DNA of 57,440 nt. Origin: JANQPA01 sp964628385. Lineage in GTDB: Bacteria; Bacteroidota; Bacteroidia; Chitinophagales; Saprospiraceae. Under the pieces are notes generated by a model that made no database searches, was not told the origin of the DNA, and saw only the letters and a program-made list of their open reading frames with translations. Where the stretch lies: positions 1 to 57,440 of the forward strand of contig CAZVOD010000019.1 of assembly GCA_964628385.1 (NCBI GenBank), read 5' to 3'. Shown one piece after another: positions 17,912 through 26,487 of this stretch. The position numbers and the translations under genes were made by a program. Numbering within the stretch: position 1 is the stretch's first letter; the number at the start of each line of letters is the position of its first letter.

Positions 17912-18454
17912 ATGTTGACTCAATTAAGACTTGGTTTTTTGGCTATGCTCGCAATAGCAGTATTGGGTTGTCAAAATGGTGACAGCTCTGTTCGTGAAGA
18001 AGCTCGTCAGAGCTTGGAAAGTAATTCAGTGCAACCTGTACAACCTGCACAACCTGCTGCTAACGAATCAGTAGTTCCTGCTGGTCCAACAACAACAATG
18101 ACTTTTGAAGAGCAACGTTTCGACTTCGGTGAAGTAACAGAGGGGGAGGTAGTAGCTCATACCTACAAGTTCAAAAACACCGGTAGCGAACCATTGATCA
18201 TCAGCCGTGCAAAGGGTAGCTGTGGATGTACAGTACCTAAGTATACTACTGATCCTGTACCTCCCGGAAGCGAAGGTGAAATGGTAGTTGAATTCAATAC
18301 AAGAGGTAAAAAAGGTAGAAAAAGCCAGAAGGTAACGATTACTGCCAATACCAATCCACCACAGACATTCATCTACATCGAAGGAATGGTAAATCCTAAA
18401 GAGGGTGCAGCAGAACCTGCTGTTAATACACCATCTGTAAAGGTTAATCAGTAA
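17912..18454 (+). CDS. DUF1573 lipoprotein
   Basis: A 180-residue lipoprotein. The signal ends at the lipobox AIAVLGC (Cys20). A Gln/Pro/Ala-rich linker precedes a DUF1573 Ig-like domain (about residues 60-165): FDFGEVTEGEVVAHTYKFKN, then RAKGSCGCTVPKY with the conserved CGC motif. Family members are numerous in Bacteroidota and of unknown role, probably at the cell surface. A good intrinsic terminator follows 50 bases after the stop. Confidence 0.85.
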   Translation: MLTQLRLGFLAMLAIAVLGCQNGDSSVREEARQSLESNSVQPVQPAQPAANESVVPAGPTTTMTFEEQRFDFGEVTEGEVVAHTYKFKNTGSEPLIISRAKGSCGCTVPKYTTDPVPPGSEGEMVVEFNTRGKKGRKSQKVTITANTNPPQTFIYIEGMVNPKEGAAEPAVNTPSVKVNQ

Positions 18455-18501
18455 GCTTTTAATAAGAGGAAGTGGTACTGACTTCTTCAATTGGTATTTA
18501 A

Positions 18502-18541
18502 AAAAAGAGAAGGTTTTTATCTTAAAGCCTTCTCTTTTTAT
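18502..18541 (+). terminator. Intrinsic terminator after the DUF1573 gene
   Basis: A 12-bp perfect stem, AAAAAGAGAAGG (18502-18513) against CCTTCTCTTTTT (18528-18539), with a 14-base loop, and T-rich sequence at its end. Confidence 0.8.
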
Positions 18542-19046
18542 TTAATCCATTGATTATATTTCAATTATGGATTAAATTTGTTGAAAATTGCGCGTAAATA
18601 GCGGTTTATTACAAAATTCAGATCGCTATCCATACGTTTTATAGCTGTCCCTTCCGACTTCTTTCGACGAAGTGACGTTTAAAAATCAAGAATTGCTAGC
18701 GGAAATAATTGGTTTTTATCGAAAAATTGAAAAAAAATCATTTTTTTCAGACTTTCATATATGATGTGTTTAAAAACGCATTGCTATAATGTGTTGTGCA
18801 GCCTCAAAACGGGTCAGCAACACGCTGTAGGTAGTGCACCCGATCGCTCTTATGGATGAGTAGAAAAAGAAACCTGTATCCAGCCTGAGCCTGCGAAAAT
18901 AAAGGCTAATCTTTTTTTGCTTTATTGTATAGGAGCAAAAAACCTTAAAGGAGGAGAATACTCTTCTAGAGCGTAAGTTTGACTGGAATTCCTATTTTTT
19001 ATCCCATAAACTAACATTTTATCCAATTGAAATTGTATTCTAGATT
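18542..19046. other. Intergenic region, no gene recognised
   Basis: About 500 bases without a convincing reading frame. It holds an A/T hairpin (TGAAAAAAA 18728-18736 against TTTTTTTCA 18741-18749) and a GC-richer stretch (about 18790-18890) with a GTGTTG/CAACAC pair that could be part of a small RNA. It does not match tmRNA, SRP RNA or RNase P as far as I can judge by eye. A long 5' leader of the next gene is also possible. Confidence 0.35.
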
Positions 19047-21524
19047 ATGACGATGATTAAACAAGTGATGCTGGCAGGAATGATTCTACTCTGCTGTCAG
19101 AGTATTTCCGCTCAAAATTTCAAATACTATCTCAACAAGGCCAATACGGAGTATAGACTAAAGTCGTTCAATCTGGCGATCAATTCTTATGAAGAAGCCC
19201 TCAATAAGAAGTCTGATAATGCAGAGGCCCTGGGAAAACTGGCGGATTGCTATCGTCATTTGAACAGGATGGAAGATGCGGCGGTAAGGTATGCGCAAGC
19301 CCTGAGTCAAAAGAGATTCGATCCGGTGTTTATGTTGCAATATGCTCACGTTCTTAAGGCTTTGGGAGAATATGATAAAGCCAAGCAATGGTACGAAAAT
19401 TATGAAAGCGTAGATCCCACCAAGAGTAATCATTTTGCTCAAACTTGTGACTATGCCAAATCCCAGCAAAGAGCCAACACCGGCTTTTTTGTAATTAACG
19501 AAGAAGTAAGTTCAGCAAGTTCGGACTTTGGGCCGGCGTATTACGATAATAAAATAGCTTTTGCTTCGGCTAGCTTGGACTTGCAGCGTTCTAATGTGAA
19601 CTTTACGGGAATCAATGATAATCAGCTTTTTGTTTCCAGTGTTGGCCCCGATGGGTCTTTACAGCAGCCTGATTTTCTAAAGAAGGGCTTTAAAGATGTA
19701 TATAATCAAGGGCCGGCTACTTTTTCTAAAGATGGCCGTACGGTTATTTATACCAAAAATAATTTTACGGATGGTACCCGGCACATTCCCAGTAGTGGGA
19801 TGGAGTTATCACTATTTATAGCCGAGATTGATGCCAATGGTAATTGGGGGAGTGAACGGCCCTTTCCACACAATGGTGATAATTTCCAAACGGGTTTTCC
19901 TTATTTATCAAAAGATGGGCAAGCGCTCTTCTTTTCCTCTGATCGCCCGGGCGGTTACGGTGGCTACGATTTATGGATAAGTTACAAAACAGGCAATACC
20001 TGGAGTACTCCAATAAACCTGGGGGCAGTAGTGAATTCTCCCGGTGATGAGGTTTCTCCATTCTTTGATGGCAATCAATTATTTTTTGCTTCTAACTGGC
20101 ATCCCGGCCTTGGAGGATATGATATATTTAGAGCAGAGCAAAAGGAAGGCAGATGGAATCAAGTATTTCATTTGGGTACTCCCATCAATTCTGGATACGA
20201 TGATTATGGGTTAATCTTTGAAAGCTTCCAGGAGAGAGGCTATTTTACCTCGAATCGTCCCGGAGGTAAGGGAGCTGAAGACCTTTATAGAGTTTCCAGG
20301 ACGGCCACTTCATCAGCTCTTGCTATTATCCGGGTAAAAGATGCCAGCAATGGTGCACCAGTAGCACAGGCTACCCTTGATTTTTCTAATTGTGGTCTGG
20401 GAATTTACTTTGCCGATGATGAGGGGATTTATAAGTTTCCGCTTAAAAATGCCAATATTAATTGCGAAATCCTGATTAATAAGCAGGGGTACCGCCAGGA
20501 GTCTTTGAGCGTTTCCAGTAACCTGTTGAATTCGCAGCCCGATCAACAGGTCTATCTGAATCCGGATGCGCCAGGGGATAGCCTCACTGGGCCTAACCTT
20601 GGGAATCAATACGCAGGCAGTGTAATTGACTACAGGAGTCGGCAGCCTTTGCCCGGCGTTTTGATCATGGCCATGGATCAGTCAGATAATACTCAAACGC
20701 AGGTCTTCTCGGATGCTAACGGAGAATACAGCATGAGCTTAAAAAATAATAAATCCTACTTTATAAACTATCTCAAAGAAGGATATCAGGAAGTCAATAA
20801 ACCAGTAAATACTACCGGTCCTTATAATCCTAATTTGCTAGACAATATTGTGCTTTTCCCATTTTCTTTTGATCCCGGAGATAACAACAATAACAACAAT
20901 AACAACGACAATGACCCTGTGACGCCTCCTGTTGACCCTAATAGGCCAGGTCCCGGGCCGTCGGTAACAGAACCAAATTTCCAGGAAGGGTATTCAGTAC
21001 AGGTAGCTGCACTGAGCAAAGATAAGGTCAGTGAGTTTTCAAATTTGGCAAGTATCGGTAATGTATACAGTAAATTGATTAATGGTACTTACAAAATCAG
21101 GGTAGGGGTTTTTCAAACCCAATCGGAGGCTCAAAGTGCGCTTCGAATGATAAAAAATAAAGGTAATTCAGGAGCTTTTGTAGTGCGCGAAGAAGGAGTC
21201 AACTTGGGTACCAAAGGGCCGGGCCCCGAAGTCAGTGAACCTGAACCACTCAGCCCATCTTCTCCAATAGCGGGTAATTCCAATGGGTACAAAATACAGA
21301 TGGGCGCTTACCGGAATGCAAAATCTTTTGATTCTAGCCTGGTGAATAATCTGGGTACTGTTGAAGATCATCCAAAAGGGAGTCTGACTTTGAAGCTGTT
21401 GGCTGTGTACAACTCTTTGAATGAAGCCAAAAGTGTTCTTTCCAGAGTTAAAGCGGCTGGATTTACTACGGCATTCATCGTTTATGATCAAAACGGGGTA
21501 CTGACAAGAGTCAGAGGGCAGTAG
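19047..21524 (+). CDS. TPR-PD40 envelope protein with two SPOR domains
   Basis: An 825-residue exported protein. It has a signal peptide (residues 1-23), TPR repeats (about 28-130), a PD40/WD40-like beta propeller (about 150-425: SKDGQALFFSSDRPGGYGGYD and further repeats with SNRPGGKGAEDLY), CarboxypepD_reg-like folds (about 430-600), an Asn-rich low-complexity stretch (20885-20916), and two SPOR domains (about 655-725 and 755-825). The TPR-PD40-regulatory order resembles PorE of the type IX secretion system, but PorE ends in an OmpA domain that also binds peptidoglycan. Here SPOR domains seem to take that place. Confidence 0.78.
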   Translation: MTMIKQVMLAGMILLCCQSISAQNFKYYLNKANTEYRLKSFNLAINSYEEALNKKSDNAEALGKLADCYRHLNRMEDAAVRYAQALSQKRFDPVFMLQYAHVLKALGEYDKAKQWYENYESVDPTKSNHFAQTCDYAKSQQRANTGFFVINEEVSSASSDFGPAYYDNKIAFASASLDLQRSNVNFTGINDNQLFVSSVGPDGSLQQPDFLKKGFKDVYNQGPATFSKDGRTVIYTKNNFTDGTRHIPSSGMELSLFIAEIDANGNWGSERPFPHNGDNFQTGFPYLSKDGQALFFSSDRPGGYGGYDLWISYKTGNTWSTPINLGAVVNSPGDEVSPFFDGNQLFFASNWHPGLGGYDIFRAEQKEGRWNQVFHLGTPINSGYDDYGLIFESFQERGYFTSNRPGGKGAEDLYRVSRTATSSALAIIRVKDASNGAPVAQATLDFSNCGLGIYFADDEGIYKFPLKNANINCEILINKQGYRQESLSVSSNLLNSQPDQQVYLNPDAPGDSLTGPNLGNQYAGSVIDYRSRQPLPGVLIMAMDQSDNTQTQVFSDANGEYSMSLKNNKSYFINYLKEGYQEVNKPVNTTGPYNPNLLDNIVLFPFSFDPGDNNNNNNNNDNDPVTPPVDPNRPGPGPSVTEPNFQEGYSVQVAALSKDKVSEFSNLASIGNVYSKLINGTYKIRVGVFQTQSEAQSALRMIKNKGNSGAFVVREEGVNLGTKGPGPEVSEPEPLSPSSPIAGNSNGYKIQMGAYRNAKSFDSSLVNNLGTVEDHPKGSLTLKLLAVYNSLNEAKSVLSRVKAAGFTTAFIVYDQNGVLTRVRGQ

Positions 21525-21550
21525 GTAAGAAATCCCTTAAAACAGAAAAT

Positions 21551-21591
21551 GCTCTCCTGAAAAATTGGCTATAGCAGTTTCTCAGGAGAGC
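21551..21591 (-). terminator. Intrinsic terminator of ald
   Basis: A 10-bp perfect stem, GCTCTCCTGA (21551-21560) against TCAGGAGAGC (21582-21591). On the minus strand it is followed by ATTTTCTGTTTT, and it lies 7 bases beyond the ald stop. It may also serve the convergent upstream gene. Confidence 0.7.
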
Positions 21592-21597
21592 AAAAAA

Positions 21598-22710
21598 CTA
21601 CATGATCTCTTCCAGTGGCATATGCTCCAAATCAAATGCCTCAGCTACACTTTGATAAACCACATGCCCGTTCACTATATTCAAGCCTTTTTTCAAAGGA
21701 TCATTTTCAAGACAAGCTTGCTTCCAGCCTTTTTCCGCTAGCTGAATGGCGTAGGGTAGCGTGGCGTTAGTCAGCGCATTGGTAGACGTATAAGGTACAG
21801 CTCCTGGCATATTAGCTACGCAGTAGTGCACCACATCATCAATTATAAATGTAGGGTTTTCGTGTGTTGTAGGAGTACAAGTTGCTATACATCCTCCCTG
21901 ATCAACTGCCACATCCACGAGTACCGTGCCAGCTTGCATAGATTTCAGCATATCTCTGGTGATAAGCTTAGGAGCTTTAGCTCCCGGAATAAGTACCGCT
22001 CCGATGATCAGATCGTGATCTTCGATCAGACTGCGGATATTGTATTCATTGGAATAAAGCGTACGTACATTTGCGGGCATAACATCTGATAAGTAGCGCA
22101 GTCTTGGGATATTTACGTCCAGAATCGTCACCTGGGCTCCAAGTCCGGCAGCCATCCGGGCAGCCTGGGTGCCCACGACGCCCCCACCGAGTACCATAAC
22201 CTTTGCTGGTGCTACGCCCGGTACACCGCCGAGCAGTATACCTTTTCCTTTGAGTGGCTTTTCCAGGTATTTAGCGCCCTCCTGCACAGACATTCGGCCG
22301 GCAACTTCAGACATGGGCGTTAGCAATGGAAGGCTTCTGTCGTCCAGCTCTACTGTTTCATAAGCCAGGCAAATTGCATTACTTGCAATCATAGCTTTTG
22401 TTAAAGGCTCATAGGATGCGAAATGAAAATAGGTAAAGACCAGTTGATCCGCTTTGATCAGTTTATATTCTGGCTCAATAGGCTCTTTCACTTTGATGAT
22501 CATCTCAGCAATTTGATAAACTTCCTCAATGGTGGGAATTACCTGAGCCCCTGCTTTTATATATCCATCATCTTTATAACCGCTACCTTCGCCTGCGCTA
22601 GCCTGTACATATACGCTGTGCCCTCTTTTAGTAAGCTCCATGGCTCCTGCAGGGGTTAGGGCTACCCTGTTCTCATTGTTCTTTATCTCTTTTGGTACAC
22701 CGATGATCAT
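21598..22710 (-). CDS. ald: Alanine dehydrogenase
   Basis: A 370-residue NAD-dependent enzyme that interconverts alanine and pyruvate plus ammonia. The N-terminus (MIIGVPKEIKNNENRVALTP) and the block YVQASAGEGSGYKD are typical. A Rossmann fold follows (KVMVLGGGVVGTQAARMAAGLGA), and AVLIPGAKAPKLIT is the AlaDH/PNT signature. The length is exactly that of the family. It is probably catabolic or provides alanine for nitrogen balance. Confidence 0.95.
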   Translation of the reverse strand: MIIGVPKEIKNNENRVALTPAGAMELTKRGHSVYVQASAGEGSGYKDDGYIKAGAQVIPTIEEVYQIAEMIIKVKEPIEPEYKLIKADQLVFTYFHFASYEPLTKAMIASNAICLAYETVELDDRSLPLLTPMSEVAGRMSVQEGAKYLEKPLKGKGILLGGVPGVAPAKVMVLGGGVVGTQAARMAAGLGAQVTILDVNIPRLRYLSDVMPANVRTLYSNEYNIRSLIEDHDLIIGAVLIPGAKAPKLITRDMLKSMQAGTVLVDVAVDQGGCIATCTPTTHENPTFIIDDVVHYCVANMPGAVPYTSTNALTNATLPYAIQLAEKGWKQACLENDPLKKGLNIVNGHVVYQSVAEAFDLEHMPLEEIM

Positions 22711-22759
22711 TCCAAAAGGTTTTATTTGTTAGGAATAAAAGATGCGCAAAAATAAAAAA

Positions 22760-22780
22760 AGCTCGTAGTTGACACGAGCT
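22760..22780 (-). terminator. Hairpin plus T-run in the ald leader
   Basis: On the minus strand AGCTCGT (22780-22774), a 7-base loop and ACGAGCT (22766-22760) are followed at once by a run of T. This is terminator-like yet lies 50 bases upstream of ald, with no minus-strand gene before it. It could be an attenuator of ald. A -7-like TATTTTTGC (22754-22746) follows it, so an alternative is that ald starts downstream of the hairpin. Confidence 0.5.
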
Positions 22781-22900
22781 GAAGGGCGAATTTTACAATC
22801 TTAACGTAATCTTATGCTTATCTTATACCAAGAAGCATGCCAGAAATGAGAAATCTGTTGATATTAACGGGGTATCTGTTAGAGATTTCTTTTCCTGCCC

Positions 22901-22931
22901 TTGATTCTCAGAATAACATTATTCAACTTTG
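22901..22931 (+). promoter_or_regulatory. Possible promoter of the pseudouridine synthase gene
   Basis: TTG (22901-22903), a 20-base spacer and CAACTTTG (22924-22931), one mismatch from TAnnTTTG, lie 18 bases before the start codon. Confidence 0.4.
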
Positions 22932-22949
22932 CCGTTCAATTAAAAAACT

Positions 22950-23648
22950 ATGGAAGGATTACAAGTCCTATTTGAGGATAACCACCTAATTGCTGTTAAC
23001 AAACCAGCAGGCTTCCTGGTACAAGCCGATGAAACAGAAGATATGCCGCTTTCAGAAATGGTGAAAGAATACGTTAAGATCAGGTACAATAAGCCAGGAG
23101 CCGTTTTTTTGGGAACGATCCATCGACTAGACCGTCCGGTAAGCGGTGTGGTGATCTATGCGCGTACCAGTAAAGGACTGGCCCGAATGAATGAATTATT
23201 CAAAAAAAGAGAAATTACCAAGACGTACTGGGCTATAACCAAAGAGCGGCCAAAACCTATTAGTGGTCACTTAACTCATTATATCAAGAAGGATACGGCC
23301 ATCAATAAGGCCAAAGCTTTTGAGCGGCCCAGCAATAGAAATAAAGATGCTAAAAAATCTGACCTGGATTATGAATTAATCGCTGAGCTGGAAGGCTACC
23401 AAATGGTACAAGTAAATCCAATAACTGGTAGGCCGCATCAAATACGAGTGCAGCTGTCTGCTATCGGATGTCCCATTGTAGGCGATTTAAAATACGGTTT
23501 CAAGCAACCGAACAGAGATGGCTCAATCTACCTGCACTGCCGTTCCATGGAGTTTATTCATCCTGTAAAAAACGAACTAGTGAAGATTACAGCTCAACCC
23601 CCCGAAGATCAGATGTGGGAAAGCTTTCTTGGGGTTGTTACTTCCTGA
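22950..23648 (+). CDS. RluA-family pseudouridine synthase
   Basis: A 232-residue enzyme that converts uridine to pseudouridine in rRNA or tRNA. The catalytic motif HRLDRPVSGV contains the nucleophilic Asp; FEDNHLIAVNKPAGFLVQ opens the fold, and GRPHQIRVQLSAIGCPIVGD is the conserved C-terminal block. No S4 domain is present, and the length fits the short RluA/TruC-like members. The exact target base cannot be told from the sequence. Confidence 0.92.
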   Translation: MEGLQVLFEDNHLIAVNKPAGFLVQADETEDMPLSEMVKEYVKIRYNKPGAVFLGTIHRLDRPVSGVVIYARTSKGLARMNELFKKREITKTYWAITKERPKPISGHLTHYIKKDTAINKAKAFERPSNRNKDAKKSDLDYELIAELEGYQMVQVNPITGRPHQIRVQLSAIGCPIVGDLKYGFKQPNRDGSIYLHCRSMEFIHPVKNELVKITAQPPEDQMWESFLGVVTS

Positions 23649-23791
23649 TGGCATACAATGCCGGTGAATTATTTCAACCATTAATGGATATTGCATCTAC
23701 GCTACAAAAACTAGTTGAAAATAAGCATAAGAATAGTAAAAGGGAGCTATTTTTCACGATAATGATCTTAGTTCTTTGCAAACTTAATTGA
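23648..23791 (+). CDS. Possible small ORF coupled to the pseudouridine synthase gene
   Basis: A 47-residue frame whose ATG overlaps the upstream TGA by one base (TGATG), an arrangement that allows translational coupling. The peptide has a polar, helical first part and a hydrophobic end (FFTIMILVLC). I do not recognise it. It may be real or chance. Confidence 0.25.
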   Translation: MAYNAGELFQPLMDIASTLQKLVENKHKNSKRELFFTIMILVLCKLN

Positions 23792-23865
23792 AATCATGAT
23801 ATCCAAAACAACTCTCTTGTTGAATTTTGCAAGTGGGATTACCAATCTGAAAAGGTTATTTTCGA

Positions 23866-25593
23866 TTAACCCAGTTCCTTCTTAATCGCTTTAAGGCGCT
23901 CAATCAAGCCGCTGTGTCCTGCATGTAACAATTCTATTTGGCGAGATTCTGTCTCTAGCATAGAATCAAACTTATCGAAGTTATCATCAATTCTCACTTT
24001 GAGATTTTTGATGTAAACTTTTAGCTGCTCATCAACTTCTGTCTGAAGCTGCTTCCGGCCTTTTTGTACTTCTTTGCGAAAGCCTTTCATAATCTGGCGG
24101 CGTTTGCCCTGTGTAGCTACACCGGCGAAGATAACACCAATAGTTGATAGGATACCTCCGGTGATATCAAACACCATCCCATTAGTGACCGTCGCCAGAA
24201 TAATACCTATCACGGCCAGACCAGAGCCAGTGGCAATGTTAGGAGAAAGGGTAGTCTTATCCGGAAATAGCTCTTCGTCGGCAAAATTCTCGGAATTGCT
24301 CACGAAATGCCGGAAGGCGGATTGCAGCTCATCCATGATACGATTGCGTTTCTCGGCAATACTGCTGAATACGTTATGGTCATTTCTCAGTATTGTCTCA
24401 CTGCTTCGTATTTTAAGATCAATGACTTGAGCCATTTGCTGTACGCTATCAGATAGGTCACCAACGCCATCATCCAGTTTCTTTTTAAGCTCTGAATTGA
24501 GCTCGTTTTCCATTTCTGTAGCCAGGCCTTCCAGCCATTCTTTAGCTGATTTTTTCTTGCTGAAAATGGAAGCAAAAGAACGACGGATAAGGGTGAAAAA
24601 GTTAAGCCCCTGATTCAGTTCTACCTCTTTCTTTTTAGTAATTCTATCGTATCCAGCCAGTAGGTTCTCCACCAAAAAATCTACCTGTTTGAAAGATTTT
24701 TGTTCCTGGAGATCAAGGGTATGTCTGATATCCTCCCTAAAAGCACTATCTGATTCCAGCTGCTTTTTACGGGTTTGAAGCCCGGCATCTATTCTTTCGC
24801 TCATGTTGAGAGAGATTTCTACATTATTTTGTAGTTTGAGAAAAGGCGCCTGCCCTCCGGTAATATTTTGCCGGATGTATTCCCTTATCTTATCAAAGCC
24901 ACTTTCCTGCTTTTTTCCCTCCAACTCCTGCTTGGCAGAAACGGCAAAAACATAAGGATCTTCAATACCTTTTTTGGCAGCGTACTCACTCACACCTCTA
25001 ATGTTTATTTGTAGATCTCCTTCGGGCATCAGGTCTTTTTGTTGGAGAACGAAAATGATCTTCTTCCGCCAGTCCCGGTGGATGTAGTCAAAAAATTCCC
25101 AGGCAGATTGGCGATAGGGGTTTTTGGCTTCAAAAACAAAAACGATCAGGTCAGAAGCAGGTATGAAGCTTTCGGTTACTTGCTGATGATTTTCGATGAT
25201 CGTATTAGTACCCGGCGTATCAACTATAGCTATTTCTTTGAGTATTTCTACGGGGATATGAATGCGCTTGAGTAGGGGGTTGATCGTCAGAATTTCCTCA
25301 TTTTCTCCGTAAATAATTTGCTGAATGGTATCCGTCATGGGTTGGGGCGCTACTTTGGTTACTTCTTTACCGGCATCCAGTAGGGCATTAACAAAACTAC
25401 TTTTTCCGGATTTTACTTCTCCCACAATAACAAACATAAAGGGCTCATGAATGCGATTGCGTAGTTCACTCACTGTTTTGACCATATCTTCCTGGCCAAT
25501 TTTTATGGTAAGGTCGTGAAGGTCTTTTACGACTTCGTCAATCTGGGCCCTGAAGGCCTGAAGTTTTTGGTCGAGCAGTTTTGACTCTGTCAT
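23866..25593 (-). CDS. Dynamin-like GTPase
   Basis: A 575-residue bacterial dynamin-like protein. The G domain (about residues 50-240) shows G1 GEVKSGKSSFVNAL, a G2 Thr in PMTDT, G3 DTPGTN and a G4-like QQKD. A long helical stalk region (about 260-440) follows, and a hydrophobic hairpin (GSGLAVIGIILATVTNGMVFDITGGILSTIGVIFAG, about residues 455-492, cited by parts) could insert in the membrane. A final coiled region ends the protein. Such proteins remodel or repair the inner membrane and some take part in phage or stress defence. The gene lies 7 bases after a WbqC gene. Confidence 0.87.
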   Translation of the reverse strand: MTESKLLDQKLQAFRAQIDEVVKDLHDLTIKIGQEDMVKTVSELRNRIHEPFMFVIVGEVKSGKSSFVNALLDAGKEVTKVAPQPMTDTIQQIIYGENEEILTINPLLKRIHIPVEILKEIAIVDTPGTNTIIENHQQVTESFIPASDLIVFVFEAKNPYRQSAWEFFDYIHRDWRKKIIFVLQQKDLMPEGDLQINIRGVSEYAAKKGIEDPYVFAVSAKQELEGKKQESGFDKIREYIRQNITGGQAPFLKLQNNVEISLNMSERIDAGLQTRKKQLESDSAFREDIRHTLDLQEQKSFKQVDFLVENLLAGYDRITKKKEVELNQGLNFFTLIRRSFASIFSKKKSAKEWLEGLATEMENELNSELKKKLDDGVGDLSDSVQQMAQVIDLKIRSSETILRNDHNVFSSIAEKRNRIMDELQSAFRHFVSNSENFADEELFPDKTTLSPNIATGSGLAVIGIILATVTNGMVFDITGGILSTIGVIFAGVATQGKRRQIMKGFRKEVQKGRKQLQTEVDEQLKVYIKNLKVRIDDNFDKFDSMLETESRQIELLHAGHSGLIERLKAIKKELG

Positions 25594-25600
25594 TTTTCTT

Positions 25601-26257
25601 TTAGTTGTTTTTATTAATTGACTGTTCCAGGAGAATTAGAGCACCCGGCCCCAAGCAAAACAGTGCATCCAATATACTCAAATTGGGCAAGAATCCATGT
25701 TTTTCCTGGAAGACCTGTGGATATTTCATGGGATGAAATAATAGATCTTCTTTTTGATCTTTTTTTCTGGGCGTAATACTATTTCTAAAATCTTGTACAC
25801 TCGCAGGATATAACCTTTTGTAATCAACGCTGAGATCAATATTGGGGTTCATTTGAATTTTTTCCAATAAAAAATTAAGTAGCATCAAATTAAAATCAAA
25901 TAAATGATTAGTTAGTTGTTTTTCATAAAAAGCCTTTAACTCATCAGCATAAAACTCAAAAAAAGGCGCATTACCATAAGCAGATCGGATAGCCTGCCAG
26001 TGTTGGGCTTGCCAATTTTCGTCGTAAGCGATTTCAACAGATCGAATAGGCTGCTGTTCATTCTTTCCCTTTTTTAGTGGGATAGAAAGGCGCAAGATAC
26101 CATTAGCAGTTGCTATGAGCGTTCTGTTCCTGTAGCTACCCTTTTGGTAATGTTCCTTTTGTTCAAGGATTACGCTGGGATAGTGGAGTAGCTTTGTGAA
26201 GTATTGAATACATGGCAGGTAATGTAACTCCAGAATTATGCTATTGAAACGATTCAT
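25601..26257 (-). CDS. WbqC-family protein
   Basis: A 218-residue protein with the WbqC-like pattern: a start with HYLPCIQYF, then KGSYRNRTLIATANGILRLSIPLKKGKN, and HWQAIRSAYGNAPFFEFYADEL. The family is linked to O-antigen and glycan biosynthesis, but its chemistry is unclear. It is directly upstream (7 bases) of the dynamin-like GTPase and probably in one operon. A -7-like box (minus strand TAAATTTGC, 26289-26281) lies about 25 bases before the start. Confidence 0.82.
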   Translation of the reverse strand: MNRFNSIILELHYLPCIQYFTKLLHYPSVILEQKEHYQKGSYRNRTLIATANGILRLSIPLKKGKNEQQPIRSVEIAYDENWQAQHWQAIRSAYGNAPFFEFYADELKAFYEKQLTNHLFDFNLMLLNFLLEKIQMNPNIDLSVDYKRLYPASVQDFRNSITPRKKDQKEDLLFHPMKYPQVFQEKHGFLPNLSILDALFCLGPGALILLEQSINKNN

Positions 26258-26487
26258 CTCGTATAGGGTAAAAAATTAAAGCAAATTTATCAGCGCTTAC
26301 AGAAAATGTTAAGATAGGAATGAAAATAATTGAACATAAATTAACAGCCAGTTTTTGCTCATTTGAATTTCTGGCTAGTTATTTGCCTTGCGATAGTTTA
26401 GGTTATTACCTTTACTTCTTACACTCTACAACCTGGGATATGCCAGTAGGCACCAGGGTTTTGATTTTTAAATTTTAAAAAAAAAGA

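Noticed and set aside
18542..19046. tmRNA, SRP RNA or RNase P RNA
   Set aside because: The conserved core sequences of these RNAs were not found; only isolated short stems are present.
20885..20916. A microsatellite-like AAC repeat
   Set aside because: It encodes an in-frame Asn-rich linker of the PD40 protein and is explained by coding.
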